A stretch of 64,000 bases of DNA, from positions 372,001-436,000 of the forward strand of contig NZ_JACSOI010000004.1 of NCBI RefSeq assembly GCF_018728565.1, read 5' to 3'. Positions 27,190 to 37,383 of this stretch are shown piece after piece. The notes under the pieces were generated by a model. It was not told where the DNA came from, did not search any database, and saw nothing but the letters and a program-made list of their open reading frames with translations. The DNA comes from Zobellia russellii (GTDB taxonomy: Bacteria; Bacteroidota; Bacteroidia; Flavobacteriales; Flavobacteriaceae). Every line of letters starts with the position of its first letter. Position 1 is the first letter of the stretch. Position numbers and translations under genes: made by a program.

Positions 27190-30100
27190 CTATAAATGTT
27201 TATAGGTAATAGATACATTTTGGTTATTACTGGAATTATAGCCTCCTAAATAAGTTAATGGATTGTCATTAGGTTCCTTAATTGTGAAACTACCTGTAAT
27301 ATTTTTCACTATATGTCCAGAATTAGGAGCGTTAATAATCATGAAAGGACTATTCGTATTGTATTCTAAATAAAAGTTTTTAAAACTAAAACCTCCAGTA
27401 GAATTTTCTCTACTTAAGGCTTCTAGCTCAATCGCTGGGCGGTTTCCACCGCTAGTAATAACGTTATAAGCAGAGCAGTCCGTGAAATTGACACTAAAGG
27501 CATCAGCTGCCTTATTTGCCTTTATTATTCGGTACTTACTATTTTTGAATGTTACATTCTCTAAATTAACCTCTCCTTTTACCGGATTATTATGGAGGCC
27601 TTGTACTATATATAATTCGGTTTTATAAACACCATTTGACGGAGCCTTATTGTTATTGTCGAATTCACAATTTTTTAAATTAACACTGATCGGTGTTGAA
27701 GATGCATTTAATTTTCCAGTAGAGATTAAAAAACCAAAACTATCGTTATTTGAAAATTTGCAGTTTATAAAATTGATATTTACTAACAATTGATTAGATG
27801 TGTCAGGTTCCAAATCGACCCCTGATTCTGGTTTGGCACCACTAGTATTGCTAAATTCTGAATTTCTAACCCAAACATTCTTTGCGGTTATAATAGACAT
27901 GCCTTGTCTGCGATTGCCAGTAGACACTATGTCTTCGATAGTAATATTTTCAGAGTATACATCTCCTCCGCCAATGTATATACCATCTCCACCACTATTT
28001 TTAAGTGTTAAACCTTTTATTGTAACATCTTTGCTTCTGATAATTCCTAGGGCGTGTCTGTGTTCACCACTGGTGTATTCGCTTTTATTCATTAGGAAAG
28101 TAGCATTATACCCTTTAATTGTAACATTATTAGCTCTTATTAATTGAAATAATTGATCATTTGAATCGGAAAACGCGCCTGATTTCGCTTTCAAGACTAC
28201 GCCAGATTCAAAAATTATAGTCATATTTTTTAAATCAAAGAACTTAGTTGGTTGTATCACCCAATCACTACTTTGTTTGTCGATAACCACATAGGAGCTT
28301 CCTGATTTAATCGCCGCTTCAAAAGCATCTGTTGCGTCACCGGATTTAAAACCGAAGCTTGATGCATAAACCGCATTAGAGGGATAGTTGTCTGAGCTTC
28401 CTCCGTTAGAGCTTCCACCTCCAGAGCTTCCTCCTCCGGTGTTACCACCACTACCTGTATCGCCACCCCCGGTATTTCCACCACTATTGTCTACAGGTCT
28501 CTCGTTTACTTTAACCTCAACGGTAGTTGAATGGGTAAGTCCTTCTTTATCCTTTACGGATAATTCAACTTTATACGTGCCTGGTTCGGAAAAACTATGG
28601 GATGGATTTTTGTTGGTGGTTGTAGACCCGTCCTTGAAATCCCAAAAATAACCCGTTATTTCTTTATCGTCCGTTGAGTTATTTGAACTGAATTGTACGT
28701 TTAAAGGAGCGTCGCCAGTTAAAGGAGAACCTGAAGCCACAGCTACTGGGGCTTCGTTTTCTGTTTCGGTAATTGTAATTGTAATGGTATCAGAATCTTT
28801 TAAACCATCTTCGTCAGTTACGGTAAGTATTACATTATAAGTTCCCTTTTTTGTAAAGATATGGGAAGGGTTGGAGCTTGTAGAGGTACTACCGTCCTTA
28901 AAATCCCAAAAATAATTTTTTACGGCAGTGTCATCGGTAGAGTTACTTCCCTTAAACTGAATATCTAGAGGAGCCTCTCCTTCTGTGGTGTTTGCGGAAG
29001 CTTTGGCAGTGGGAGCTTTGTTTTCTTTTTCGGTAACAGTTATAGTAATGGTATCTGTATTCTCTAATCCATCCTTATCCTTAACGGTCAACACTACTTC
29101 ATAAGTACCCGCTTTTGTAAACGTATGGGAAGTAGAGGACGAGCTTCCCTTGTCGCCGTCTTTAAAATCCCATAGGTAACTAGTTACTCCAATATCATCG
29201 GAGGATTCTTTTCCGTCAAAAGTAACTTTCAATGGGGCTTCGCCAGAAGTTACTGAAGCTTTAGCGACAGCAGTAGGAGCATTGTTTTCTTTGGCTTTTA
29301 CCGTAATTGTGGTTTCTTCTGTATCAATTTTTCCTTGTGCATCTTGTACTGTAAGTACAACTTTAAAGGTCCCGGCTTTCTCAAAGGTGTGTGAAGGGTT
29401 AGCTTCATTAGAAGATGAACCATCCCCAAAGTTCCATCCGTAATTTTTAACTTCTTCATCGTCACTGGAATTATTCCCTGTGAAATTTACTTTGAGTGGA
29501 GCTGTACCTGAAGAAGGTGATGCATCTACTACAGCAATAGGGGATTGATTTTCCGTTGAAATAGGAGTATCCGGCTCTTCCTCTTCTATAACCTCAGGCG
29601 TATCATTACTTGGTGCCTCTTCTTCTTCTTCTTCTTCTTCTTCTTGGTTAGTAGGCTCTTCCGGTGTTTCGCTTACTGGAGAACCTTCGTCATCTATAGA
29701 TGGAGCCGATGGTACTTCTGTAGTTGGATTTTGGTCAGCAGAGACTATACCTTCGGAATCTTGGGGAGCGCTATAGGTAATAACCAGTTTTGGGCCATTC
29801 TTTGAACTATGTTCTTTTGATGCAAAAGCCAAATCATTTCCATCTTCGTGTTTAAGTACTAACGTAAGAACTTCTGGATTTAATTTTTCTTGATCTAAAA
29901 TAATCTCCTGTGTTTGATTCACATGATAATCATCTGTTGTAGATCCTAATAAAGTATCTGATTTAGGTGCGGTTATTTCTGATATATCATGTTCAGACCA
30001 GTCGGTTGAATCCCCTTTTAATACAGAGATAGTTCCATGTCCATCATCTGTACTTATAGTGAACTCTAAGTGAGCCTCTTCTAAGATTCCGCCAATAGAG

Positions 30101-30474
30101 TCAATAGGGCTAATGTCAAACATCAAGTAACTTTCTCTATGCCCTTCATCAAGACGAATTAAATCTTGATTATATCCTTTACCACTTTGTAAATGAGCAT
30201 CATGAATAGGAGTAAACACAGTTGTTCTAGTCTCATAAACTTTTTCCTCTACAATTTCTTCCTCTTCAGGAAGAACGGCTTCTTCTGGAACTAATTCTTC
30301 TTCCGTAATTTCTTCGGAAGTTTCTTTAGTGTCTTCTTTAATTTCGGTTGATGGGTCTGCTAAAACAGCATCTTTTAGTAATTCACTGTCTTTGCTACAC
30401 GATATAATAATGAGTAGAAAAATAAAAACGAATCCAATAAAAGATTTGCTAGGAGCGGTGGGGTGAAATTTCAT
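27190..30474 (-). CDS. Large lipoprotein: DNRLRE/CBM96-like, four PKD domains, C-terminal beta-helix
   Basis: This 1094-residue surface protein has lipobox IIISC (Cys26). Domains in order: an acidic spacer (27-80); a beta-sandwich like DNRLRE/CBM96 (about 80-238, with RESYLMFDIS and HEDGNDLAFASKEH); a Glu-rich linker with nine Glu encoded by (CTT)9; four PKD domains (about 306-660, each with APLxVxF and WDFxDG); a Gly/Ser linker (660-700); and a parallel beta-helix (700-1094) paralogous to the protein at 22573-23859. The head SCSKDSELLKDAV resembles SCSQDTDLLVDYV of the pectate-lyase-like lipoprotein. It probably binds and modifies or organises extracellular polysaccharide at the cell surface. 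Its own transcript ends at strong hairpins. Confidence 0.85.
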   Translation of the reverse strand: MKFHPTAPSKSFIGFVFIFLLIIISCSKDSELLKDAVLADPSTEIKEDTKETSEEITEEELVPEEAVLPEEEEIVEEKVYETRTTVFTPIHDAHLQSGKGYNQDLIRLDEGHRESYLMFDISPIDSIGGILEEAHLEFTISTDDGHGTISVLKGDSTDWSEHDISEITAPKSDTLLGSTTDDYHVNQTQEIILDQEKLNPEVLTLVLKHEDGNDLAFASKEHSSKNGPKLVITYSAPQDSEGIVSADQNPTTEVPSAPSIDDEGSPVSETPEEPTNQEEEEEEEEEAPSNDTPEVIEEEEPDTPISTENQSPIAVVDASPSSGTAPLKVNFTGNNSSDDEEVKNYGWNFGDGSSSNEANPSHTFEKAGTFKVVLTVQDAQGKIDTEETTITVKAKENNAPTAVAKASVTSGEAPLKVTFDGKESSDDIGVTSYLWDFKDGDKGSSSSTSHTFTKAGTYEVVLTVKDKDGLENTDTITITVTEKENKAPTAKASANTTEGEAPLDIQFKGSNSTDDTAVKNYFWDFKDGSTSTSSNPSHIFTKKGTYNVILTVTDEDGLKDSDTITITITETENEAPVAVASGSPLTGDAPLNVQFSSNNSTDDKEITGYFWDFKDGSTTTNKNPSHSFSEPGTYKVELSVKDKEGLTHSTTVEVKVNERPVDNSGGNTGGGDTGSGGNTGGGSSGGGSSNGGSSDNYPSNAVYASSFGFKSGDATDAFEAAIKSGSSYVVIDKQSSDWVIQPTKFFDLKNMTIIFESGVVLKAKSGAFSDSNDQLFQLIRANNVTIKGYNATFLMNKSEYTSGEHRHALGIIRSKDVTIKGLTLKNSGGDGIYIGGGDVYSENITIEDIVSTGNRRQGMSIITAKNVWVRNSEFSNTSGAKPESGVDLEPDTSNQLLVNINFINCKFSNNDSFGFLISTGKLNASSTPISVNLKNCEFDNNNKAPSNGVYKTELYIVQGLHNNPVKGEVNLENVTFKNSKYRIIKANKAADAFSVNFTDCSAYNVITSGGNRPAIELEALSRENSTGGFSFKNFYLEYNTNSPFMIINAPNSGHIVKNITGSFTIKEPNDNPLTYLGGYNSSNNQNVSITYKHL
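29619..29645. repeat. (CTT)9 trinucleotide repeat inside a coding region
   Basis: Nine CTT units on the plus strand encode nine consecutive Glu codons (GAA-type, minus strand) in the linker before the first PKD domain. Length changes by slippage would stay in frame and only alter linker length. Confidence 0.85.
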
Positions 30475-30497
30475 AAGTGGGCTAAAAAGTTAAATTT

Positions 30498-30637
30498 TCG
30501 TCAAAAAAATTATGATTGTCAAATTGTTTTTTATCGGTCAAAAACCAAATTAATCGACAAAATGCAAGCGGCCAAAAATAGAAACAAAATCTTAAAAATT
30601 GCTTTTATCGATAAAAAATATATAAAAATCGATAAAG
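30498..30637. promoter_or_regulatory. Cluster of five TCG(N)YAAA-type motifs
   Basis: Related words recur at 30498 (TCGTCAAAAAAA), 30534 (TCGGTCAAAAA), 30554 (TCGACAAAAT), 30608 (TCGATAAAAAA) and 30629 (TCGATAAAG). All have the same orientation, at spacings of 36, 20, 54 and 21 bases, upstream of the minus-strand lipoprotein gene. The arrangement resembles repeated operator sites, but no regulator is identified. Confidence 0.4.
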
Positions 30638-30982
30638 AGCGCTAAAATATGTTAAAATGTACCGTTTGTCGAATACATGATACAGTACGGTAATGAACCA
30701 TGTTGTAGACGTTACCAAGTACATTTTTTAACATTTAATTAAGAATAAAGTCGATGAAATGCGCAATATGGTTAAATCTTAAGTTGATAAAGCCTATTTT
30801 TTATTGCAGTATTTGTCAATGTATTTTCGCTGTAATCTGGAATAGATAAGTGATAAGCTAGAAAATAATCGATTGAAGGAGTGGAGAAGAGCTGAAAATT
30901 CTGTGAACATGGATGTTTGCATGTCCCTTCTTAACTAAGTCTGTTTTGGGTTCAATTGTAATAGGTAAGGACAGAATTAAAA

Positions 30983-31015
30983 AAAAAAGGCCAACACCGC
31001 GTGTTGGCCTTTTTT
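30983..31015 (-). terminator. Intrinsic terminator of the sugar-dehydrogenase transcript
   Basis: AAAAAAGGCCAACAC (30983-30997) and GTGTTGGCCTTTTTT (31001-31015) form a perfect 15-bp stem with a CGC loop. It lies 17 bases past the stop at 31033, with a U-run on the minus-strand transcript. Confidence 0.88.
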
Positions 31016-31032
31016 AATTTGTGTTGAATTTA

Positions 31033-32313
31033 TTAGAGTCTGCCGTCTACATTATCTTTTAGTATACTTTTGACATCATAGATAATACCATTAGGATTTA
31101 AAGAGTTCTTAAGGTTTAATTTAAGAAATTCTTTGTGGGCTACGGTTAAAACAACCACATCAAACTTTTCTTTGGGTAGGGTTGATACCATGTCAAGATT
31201 AAATTCTTTTTTGACTTCCTCCTTAGAAGCCCATGGATCAAATATAGTTAAGTTTGTCCCGTAACTTTTTAAGTTGCTTATAACATCAACTGCTTTGGTG
31301 TTCCGAACGTCTGGGCAGTTTTCCTTAAAAGTTATACCTAAAACAAGAATATTCGCTCCTTTAATTTTGATATCTCTTTGAACCATTAACTTTATGACCT
31401 CTGAAGCAACATATTTTCCCATTCCATCATTCATACGGCGCCCGGCCAAAATAATTTCTGGATGGTAACCGTACTCTTGTGCCTTTTGAGCCAAATAGTA
31501 AGGGTCTACCCCAATACAATGTCCACCAACCAAGCCTGGTTTAAATGGAAGGAAATTCCATTTGGTTCCCGCAGCTTCTAAAACAGCTGTTGTATCAATC
31601 TCCATTAGATTGAAAATTTTAGCCAATTCGTTAACAAAGGCAATATTTATATCGCGTTGTGAGTTTTCTATGACCTTTGCCGCCTCAGCAACTTTTATAG
31701 TTGGGGCTAAATGTGTTCCTGCTGTAATAACGGAAGCATATAACTCATCTACTTTCTTTCCAGTGGCAGGTGTAGAGCCAGAAGTAACCTTTAGAATTTT
31801 TTCTACAGTATGTTCTTTATCTCCCGGATTGATTCGTTCAGGGGAGTACCCAACAAAAAAGTCTTCATTGAATTTTAAACCGCTTACTCGTTCCAGAACT
31901 GGTACACATTCATCTTCGGTAACCCCTGGATAGACCGTAGATTCGTAGATAACTAAATCACCCTTTTTCAAAACTTTACCAACTGTTTCACTTGATTTGT
32001 AAAGAGGGGTTAAGATTGGTCTATTAGTACTGTCAACTGGAGTTGGTACTGTTACGACATAATGAGTACAATCTGCAATATCCTCTAGATTGGATGTACA
32101 GTAAAGACCTTTATCAAAATTAGCGGAGTCTTGTAAAGTGGCTTTTAAATCCTCATCACTTACTTCTAGGGTGTTATCTTTTCCAGATTGTAGTTCTTCA
32201 ATCCTTTTTTGGTTTATATCAAAACCGATTACTGGGTATTTGGTAGCAAACAAACGTGCTAAGGGTAGGCCTACATAGCCTAGACCGATAATCGCAATCT
32301 TTGATGTGTTCAT
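31033..32313 (-). CDS. UDP-N-acetylhexosamine 6-dehydrogenase (VipA/TviB/WbpO-like)
   Basis: From ATG 32313 the protein has 426 residues, MNTSKIAIIGLGYVGLPLAR, with the NAD-binding GxGxxG at once. A start at 32346 would overlap the upstream gene and is rejected. NTLEVSDEDL near 55 is typical of the VipA/WbpO group. PERINPGDKEHTV near 156 and the catalytic Cys in GGHCIGVDPYYLA near 265 identify a UDP-sugar 6-dehydrogenase. It oxidises C6 of UDP-GlcNAc (or GalNAc) to the uronic acid. The 4-epimerase partner lies eight bases upstream in the same operon, which together would give UDP-GalNAcA. UDP-ManNAc dehydrogenase is a less likely alternative. Confidence 0.88.
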   Translation of the reverse strand: MNTSKIAIIGLGYVGLPLARLFATKYPVIGFDINQKRIEELQSGKDNTLEVSDEDLKATLQDSANFDKGLYCTSNLEDIADCTHYVVTVPTPVDSTNRPILTPLYKSSETVGKVLKKGDLVIYESTVYPGVTEDECVPVLERVSGLKFNEDFFVGYSPERINPGDKEHTVEKILKVTSGSTPATGKKVDELYASVITAGTHLAPTIKVAEAAKVIENSQRDINIAFVNELAKIFNLMEIDTTAVLEAAGTKWNFLPFKPGLVGGHCIGVDPYYLAQKAQEYGYHPEIILAGRRMNDGMGKYVASEVIKLMVQRDIKIKGANILVLGITFKENCPDVRNTKAVDVISNLKSYGTNLTIFDPWASKEEVKKEFNLDMVSTLPKEKFDVVVLTVAHKEFLKLNLKNSLNPNGIIYDVKSILKDNVDGRL

Positions 32314-32321
32314 ACTTTTGC

Positions 32322-33320
32322 TTATTTTAAATTTTTCCAATACCACTCCATTGCTGATTTTAGGCCCGACTTGATGTCGTAAATGGGGTCATACTCCAAG
32401 TATTTCCGGGCTTTGTCAATGGAGGCTAAAGAATGGGGTACATCTCCTTGTCTCTCAGGACCATAGGTTACTTTAATATTTCCAACTTTAGAGTCGTACT
32501 TACTTAAGTATTGTTTTAATAATTCAACCAATTCTTTTAAATCCGTTCGTTCGCCACAGGCTGTATTATAAACGGTATTAAGTGCTTTTTTGTCATCAAC
32601 TAAAAGTGCTCTGATATTCATCTCTACTACATTGTCAATATACGTAAAGTCTCTTGAGAAGCTTCCATCTCCATTAATTACTGGCGACTCATGATTCATC
32701 AGTTGCATAGTAAATTTAGGAATTACCGCAGCGTATGCGCCATTTGGGTCTTGTCTTCTTCCGAAAACATTAAAATACCTAAGCCCTATTGTCTCAATTC
32801 CATAAGTTTTTGAAAACACGTCGGCATAAAGCTCGTTTACATATTTTGTAATGGCATATGGGGATAGAGGTTTGCCAATAACATCTTCTACTTTGGGCAT
32901 TGACTTTGAATCGCCATAAGTTGAGGAGCTAGCAGCATAAACAAAACGCTTAACTTTTGCTTTGCGAGCAGCAACCAACATATTTAAAAATCCAGAAACA
33001 TTAACCTCATTACTTGTAATTGGGTCGTTTATGGAGCGCGGAACGGATCCTAGTGCGGCTTGGTGCAGCACATAATCAGTGTCCTTACAGGCACTCTCAC
33101 AAGTATTTAACTCACGAATATCTCCTTCAATTAAAGTAAAATTCTCATTACTAAGAAAAGGTTCAATGTTTTCTCGTTTTCCTGTTAAGAAATTATCAAG
33201 ACAAACAACTTTATTACCGTTTAATAATAAGGCTTCACATAGATTTGAACCAATAAATCCGGCACCACCCGTCACCAAAATCGTATACTTAGATGAAAAA
33301 TTTAGTTTTTCGAGAGACAT
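32322..33320 (-). CDS. UDP-N-acetylhexosamine 4-epimerase (VipB/TviC/WbpP-like)
   Basis: This 332-residue extended SDR has ILVTGGAGFIGSNLCEALL (NAD-binding), HQAALGSVPRSINDP near 86-100, SSSTYGD near 131 and the catalytic YAITK near 155. The GSVPRSI stretch is characteristic of WbpP/VipB, which epimerise UDP-GlcNAc or UDP-GlcNAcA at C4. Directly followed by the 6-dehydrogenase, it gives the two-gene Vi-antigen-type route to UDP-GalNAcA. About 263 bases separate it from the GlcA-epimerase gene, so it probably has its own promoter. Which of the two substrate orders is used cannot be told. Confidence 0.9.
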   Translation of the reverse strand: MSLEKLNFSSKYTILVTGGAGFIGSNLCEALLLNGNKVVCLDNFLTGKRENIEPFLSNENFTLIEGDIRELNTCESACKDTDYVLHQAALGSVPRSINDPITSNEVNVSGFLNMLVAARKAKVKRFVYAASSSTYGDSKSMPKVEDVIGKPLSPYAITKYVNELYADVFSKTYGIETIGLRYFNVFGRRQDPNGAYAAVIPKFTMQLMNHESPVINGDGSFSRDFTYIDNVVEMNIRALLVDDKKALNTVYNTACGERTDLKELVELLKQYLSKYDSKVGNIKVTYGPERQGDVPHSLASIDKARKYLEYDPIYDIKSGLKSAMEWYWKNLK

Positions 33321-33531
33321 AAATTCAATGTTAAATAATTACATTTTTTAGTAGCCCGTATTTTAAGTTAGCTTTAAAAAAGTGGCTGCAAAGATGTGAA
33401 AAAATAGCTTTGTAACTAGTAAAAGTTTACTAAATGTCTCTAAATTAATCCAAAGAGATATCTATGCTGTTTTACTCAATCAAAAGTTATCTTTGAATAA
33501 ATATATAGTTATAAACAGGAGAAGAAAAATA

Positions 33532-33562
33532 AAAAAGAGGCCAATAGATCAGACCTCTTTTT
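33532..33562 (-). terminator. Intrinsic terminator after the GlcA 4-epimerase gene
   Basis: AAAAAGAGG (33532-33540) pairs with CCTCTTTTT (33554-33562), 21 bases past the minus-strand stop at 33584. Confidence 0.75.
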
Positions 33563-33583
33563 AAAATTTAATTCAAAATAAAA

Positions 33584-34600
33584 TTATTCTTTGTAGTAAT
33601 CCTTGTACCACTCCACAAATCTTTGAACACCATCTGTAACCGAGGTATTGGGTTGATATTCGTAATCTCTAATCAGATCATCAACATCCGCCCAAGTACG
33701 TTCTACATCCCCGGGTTGCATGGGCATCAGCTCTTTTTCGGCTTTTTGTCCCATACTGTTCTCAATAGCATCTATGAAACTGGTGAGTTTAACAGCATTG
33801 TTGTTCCCAATGTTGTAAATTTTGTACAACTCTCTATTTTTGGTAGATTTTGTCAAAATCCGAACAACTCCTTCTACAATGTCATCCACGTAGGTAAAGT
33901 CTCTTTCCATTTTTCCATGGTTAAAAACTTTAATGGGTTTTCCGTTAGCTATAGCATCAGTAAACAAAAACAAGGCCATATCCGGTCTTCCCCAAGGGCC
34001 ATAGACCGTAAAAAATCGTAAACCTGTTGTTGCAAAACCAAACAGGTGACTATAGGTATGGGCCATTAATTCATTACTCTTTTTACTTGCAGCGTACAAG
34101 CTAATGGGGTGGTCTACACTATCGGATGTGGAAAATGGTATTTTTTCGTTCAAACCATAGACGCTGGAGCTGCTGGCGTATACTAAATGCTCAACTTTAT
34201 TATGTCTGCAGCATTCCAATAGGTTTAAGTAACCAACAATATTACTATCTATATAGGTTTCAGGATTCTCAATACTATAACGTACGCCTGCCTGAGCGGC
34301 TAAATTACACACTCTGTCAATTTTCTCATCATTAAAGAGCTGAGGTAAAGCTTCTCTATCCTCTAAGTTCATTCGAACAAAAGAAAATTTATTGCCATGT
34401 GTAGAACCAGAACATTTTTTGAGAAAAACTTGGGCATCGTTTTTTGCAATGCCCAGTTGTTTTAATCGGTTATATTTCAGATTCACATCATAATAATCGT
34501 TGATGTTATCTAGGCCTATAACTTCATATCCTTGTTCAAGGAGTTTTTCGCAAAGGTGATATCCTATAAAACCGGCCGCACCGGTGACAAGAATTTTCAT
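33584..34600 (-). CDS. UDP-glucuronate 4-epimerase
   Basis: This 338-residue extended SDR begins [37 protein letters not shown] near 31-47 and [20 protein letters not shown] near 100-119 are hallmarks of UDP-glucuronic acid epimerases. SSSSVYG and the YAASK catalytic pair follow, then [17 protein letters not shown]. It converts UDP-GlcA to UDP-GalA. It overlaps the UDP-glucose dehydrogenase stop by four bases, so substrate supply and epimerase are coupled. A GalA-containing polymer would also be a substrate type for the pectate-lyase-like protein encoded nearby. Confidence 0.92.
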   Translation of the reverse strand: MKILVTGAAGFIGYHLCEKLLEQGYEVIGLDNINDYYDVNLKYNRLKQLGIAKNDAQVFLKKCSGSTHGNKFSFVRMNLEDREALPQLFNDEKIDRVCNLAAQAGVRYSIENPETYIDSNIVGYLNLLECCRHNKVEHLVYASSSSVYGLNEKIPFSTSDSVDHPISLYAASKKSNELMAHTYSHLFGFATTGLRFFTVYGPWGRPDMALFLFTDAIANGKPIKVFNHGKMERDFTYVDDIVEGVVRILTKSTKNRELYKIYNIGNNNAVKLTSFIDAIENSMGQKAEKELMPMQPGDVERTWADVDDLIRDYEYQPNTSVTDGVQRFVEWYKDYYKE

Positions 34601-35994
34601 GATTGGCCTATTTTATAATACTGAAAGCCTTTGGCTTCCATATCTTCTTTTGAAAGCAAGCGGCGACCGTCAAAGACAAATGCTGGTTTCAACATTTTTT
34701 CAAAAATGGTATCCCAGTCATAATTTTTAAACTCGTCCCATTCGGTCAAAATAGCAATGGCATGGGCATCTTGAACGGCGTCCATAGGATTGGAAACAAC
34801 AGTTAAAAGCTTTCTGTTTTCTTCTGGAGAACGGGTGTCCAAATAATCTAGGTCAGCATAGATTCTCTCTGCAGATACCTTTGGGTCATAAACTACGATT
34901 TCTGCTTTTTCCTCTAACAAGGCATCGGCAATATTAATGGCTGCAGATTCTCGAGTATCGTTCGTGTCTTTTTTAAAAGCCCATCCAAAAAACACAATTT
35001 TTTTGCCTGAAACAGTATTGTAAAGAGTAGATATAATGTTTTCCGCAAAACGTCTCTTTTGGTAATCGTTCATGATAATTACCTGTTCCCAATAATCCGC
35101 AACTTCAGTCAGACCAAAACTTCTTGAGATATAAACAAGGTTTAAGATGTCCTTTTGAAAACAAGATCCGCCAAAACCTACGGAAGCGTTTAGGAATTTT
35201 GGTCCAATTCTACTGTCGGTACCTATTGCCCTTGAAACTTCCGCAACATTTGCATCTGTTCGTTCGCATAAGGCCGAAATAGCATTAATGGAAGAAACTC
35301 TCTGGGCTAAAAATGCATTGGCAACCAACTTGGATAGCTCAGAAGACCAAACATTGGTTTGCAGTATTCGTTCTTTTGGAAGCCAGTGTGCATAAATTGA
35401 ACTTAACGTGTCCTTGGCTTCTTGACCTGAAGGTGTTTCATCACCACCAATAAGTACGCGGTCTGCTTTTAGCAAATCTTCAACGGCTGTTCCTTCTGCT
35501 AAAAATTCAGGATTGGAAAGTATTTCAAATTTAACACCGTTTCCGGTATTTTCAAGGATACTTTTAATAGCACTAGCTGTTCTAACCGGTAAGGTAGATT
35601 TTTCTACAACTATCTTGTCACTCTTAGCTACTTTGGCAATATTACGTGCACAAAGCTCTACAAATTTTAAATCTGCCGCTTGACCTTTTCCTTTTCCGTA
35701 AGTCTTTGTAGGGGTATTTACGGATATAAATATGATTTCGGCTTCATCAATAGCTTTGTCCACTTCGGTAGAAAAGAAAAGGTTTTTTCCTCTCGTTTTA
35801 GCAACTATTTCCTTTAGGCCAGGTTCGTAAACGGGTAAATTGTCTAGGTCTGAATCATTCCATTGGTCAATTCGAGATTGGTTGATATCTACAACGGTTA
35901 CGGTAATCTCAGGGCACTGACTAGCAATAACGGACATTGTTGGTCCACCTACATATCCTGCTCCAATGCAGCATATTTTATTTACTTTTTTCAT
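34597..35994 (-). CDS. ugd: UDP-glucose 6-dehydrogenase
   Basis: From ATG 35994 the protein has 465 residues: [20 protein letters not shown]. An in-frame ATG at 36006 (four more residues, preceded by AATAAA) is equally possible. [16 protein letters not shown] near 45, the FISVNTPTK motif, [16 protein letters not shown] and the catalytic Cys in [11 protein letters not shown] near 277 place it in the animal/plant-like UGDH group, longer than typical bacterial Ugd. It makes UDP-GlcA, the branch point for the GalA epimerase (coupled downstream) and the UDP-xylose synthase (divergent gene at 36397). Confidence 0.92.
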   Translation of the reverse strand: MKKVNKICCIGAGYVGGPTMSVIASQCPEITVTVVDINQSRIDQWNDSDLDNLPVYEPGLKEIVAKTRGKNLFFSTEVDKAIDEAEIIFISVNTPTKTYGKGKGQAADLKFVELCARNIAKVAKSDKIVVEKSTLPVRTASAIKSILENTGNGVKFEILSNPEFLAEGTAVEDLLKADRVLIGGDETPSGQEAKDTLSSIYAHWLPKERILQTNVWSSELSKLVANAFLAQRVSSINAISALCERTDANVAEVSRAIGTDSRIGPKFLNASVGFGGSCFQKDILNLVYISRSFGLTEVADYWEQVIIMNDYQKRRFAENIISTLYNTVSGKKIVFFGWAFKKDTNDTRESAAINIADALLEEKAEIVVYDPKVSAERIYADLDYLDTRSPEENRKLLTVVSNPMDAVQDAHAIAILTEWDEFKNYDWDTIFEKMLKPAFVFDGRRLLSKEDMEAKGFQYYKIGQS

Positions 35995-36396
35995 GACTGG
36001 GTTCATTTTATTAGGTTGCAAAGATTACTAAATAACTCAAAACTTCCTTACATTTTTTCGCTTAAAAAGATTTATTTCAAGATTATGTGTTGAAATACAT
36101 TCCGATTTGACAATATCTTACATATTAAAACCTCCCATTATTATTCTTTTATATGGATTGTAATTTATGTTTGCTAAGTATTGTCCGAAATTATATACGA
36201 ACAAGATGTTGGATAGGACTATATGCATTTTAACTTAGATAATTGAAGTTTATAGTTTTTTAAAGAAAAATAACCTTCTGTTTTGCACATTGTATTTATA
36301 TTCGTGGTGATTATGATATTAAATTTTGACAAACTATTTGGAGCTTAATGCGTGTAAGTTCTTTTGGCTAGTTGATCAGAAAAATAAAAATACCAA
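35995..36396. other. Divergent promoter region of UGDH and UXS genes
   Basis: About 400 AT-rich bases between the minus-strand dehydrogenase and the plus-strand decarboxylase. TATATTCG at 36296-36303 is a near match to the -7 consensus for the plus strand but without a good -33 element. No hairpins or repeats of note. Confidence 0.4.
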
Positions 36397-37383
36397 ATGA
36401 AGAAAATACTGATTACCGGGGCGGCAGGTTTCTTAGGGTCCCATTTGTGTGACCGTTTTATTAAAGAAGGTTATTATGTCATTGCCATGGATAATCTTAT
36501 TACAGGTGATTTACGTAACATAGAACATTTGTTTAAGTTGGAGAATTTTGAATTCTACCATCATGATGTTACAAAATTTGTAAGTGTTCCTGGTAAGTTG
36601 GACTATATTTTGCATTTTGCATCGCCCGCTAGCCCAATTGATTATTTGAAAATCCCCATACAGACCTTAAAGGTAGGGGCATTGGGCACTCATAATCTTT
36701 TAGGTTTGGCAAAAGTTAAAAATGCTAGAATCCTTATTGCTTCCACTTCAGAGATATATGGGGATCCCCTTGTTCACCCGCAGACCGAAGAATATTATGG
36801 TAATGTAAATACTATAGGTCCAAGAGGGGTGTACGATGAAGCAAAACGATTTATGGAATCAATTACAATGGCGTATAACCGATTTCATGGTTTGGAAACA
36901 CGAATTGTACGAATTTTTAACACCTACGGTCCTAGAATGCGATTAAATGACGGAAGAGTTATTCCCGCTTTTATAGGTCAGGCACTGAGAGGTGAAGATT
37001 TGACTGTTTTTGGCGATGGAAGCCAAACGCGTTCGTTTTGTTATGTTGATGATGAAGTTGAGGGTATATACCGACTCTTACTTAGTGATTACGCTTTACC
37101 TGTGAACATAGGTAATCCGCATGAGATTACGATAAGGGATTTTGCTGAGGAAATTGTTAAATTAACAGGAACAGATCAAAAAGTAATATATAAGCCCTTG
37201 CCACAAGATGATCCTATGCAGCGACAGCCGGATATTTCAAAGGCAAAAGAAATTTTGGGCTGGGAACCTAAGGTGTCCAGGTCCGATGGGATGAAGAAGA
37301 CATACGAATACTTTAAATCCCTGCCGGAAGAGGAATTGTACAAAAAAGATCACAAAGACTTTAAGGATTATAACAGGATTTAA
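36397..37383 (+). CDS. uxs: UDP-glucuronate decarboxylase (UDP-xylose synthase)
   Basis: This 328-residue SDR starts [39 protein letters not shown] near 75-93, [14 protein letters not shown] near 118-131 and [11 protein letters not shown] near 144-154 (Tyr/Lys catalytic pair) are the UXS signature, with [10 protein letters not shown] following. It decarboxylates UDP-GlcA to UDP-xylose. The usual EYWGNVNPIG reads [10 protein letters not shown] here, a mild change. It is monocistronic, with its own terminator at 37401-37433. It indicates xylose in the polymer. Confidence 0.93.
   Translation: MKKILITGAAGFLGSHLCDRFIKEGYYVIAMDNLITGDLRNIEHLFKLENFEFYHHDVTKFVSVPGKLDYILHFASPASPIDYLKIPIQTLKVGALGTHNLLGLAKVKNARILIASTSEIYGDPLVHPQTEEYYGNVNTIGPRGVYDEAKRFMESITMAYNRFHGLETRIVRIFNTYGPRMRLNDGRVIPAFIGQALRGEDLTVFGDGSQTRSFCYVDDEVEGIYRLLLSDYALPVNIGNPHEITIRDFAEEIVKLTGTDQKVIYKPLPQDDPMQRQPDISKAKEILGWEPKVSRSDGMKKTYEYFKSLPEEELYKKDHKDFKDYNRI

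Larger units (their letters stand above)
30475..31032. other. Regulatory intergenic region upstream of the PKD lipoprotein
   Basis: This 558-base region separates the minus-strand lipoprotein start (30474) and the minus-strand dehydrogenase stop (31033). It contains a cluster of TCGNYAAA-like motifs (30498-30637) close to the lipoprotein gene and a strong terminator (30983-31015). A Lys-rich 60-codon plus-strand frame at 30463-30645 is composed of these AT-rich motifs and is not accepted as a gene. Confidence 0.5.

Noticed and set aside
28388-28651. Pro/Leu-rich plus-strand frame
   Set aside because: It is the complement of the Gly/Ser linker and fourth PKD domain of the minus-strand lipoprotein.
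28380-30250. Repeated sequence that could suggest a CRISPR-like or tandem array
   Set aside because: The repeats are PKD domains and Gly/Ser or Glu linkers at protein level; spacing and sequence do not fit a CRISPR.
30463-30645. Lys-rich 60-codon plus-strand frame
   Set aside because: It is made of AT-rich intergenic repeats overlapping the lipoprotein start region, with no domain or signal; better explained as regulatory DNA.
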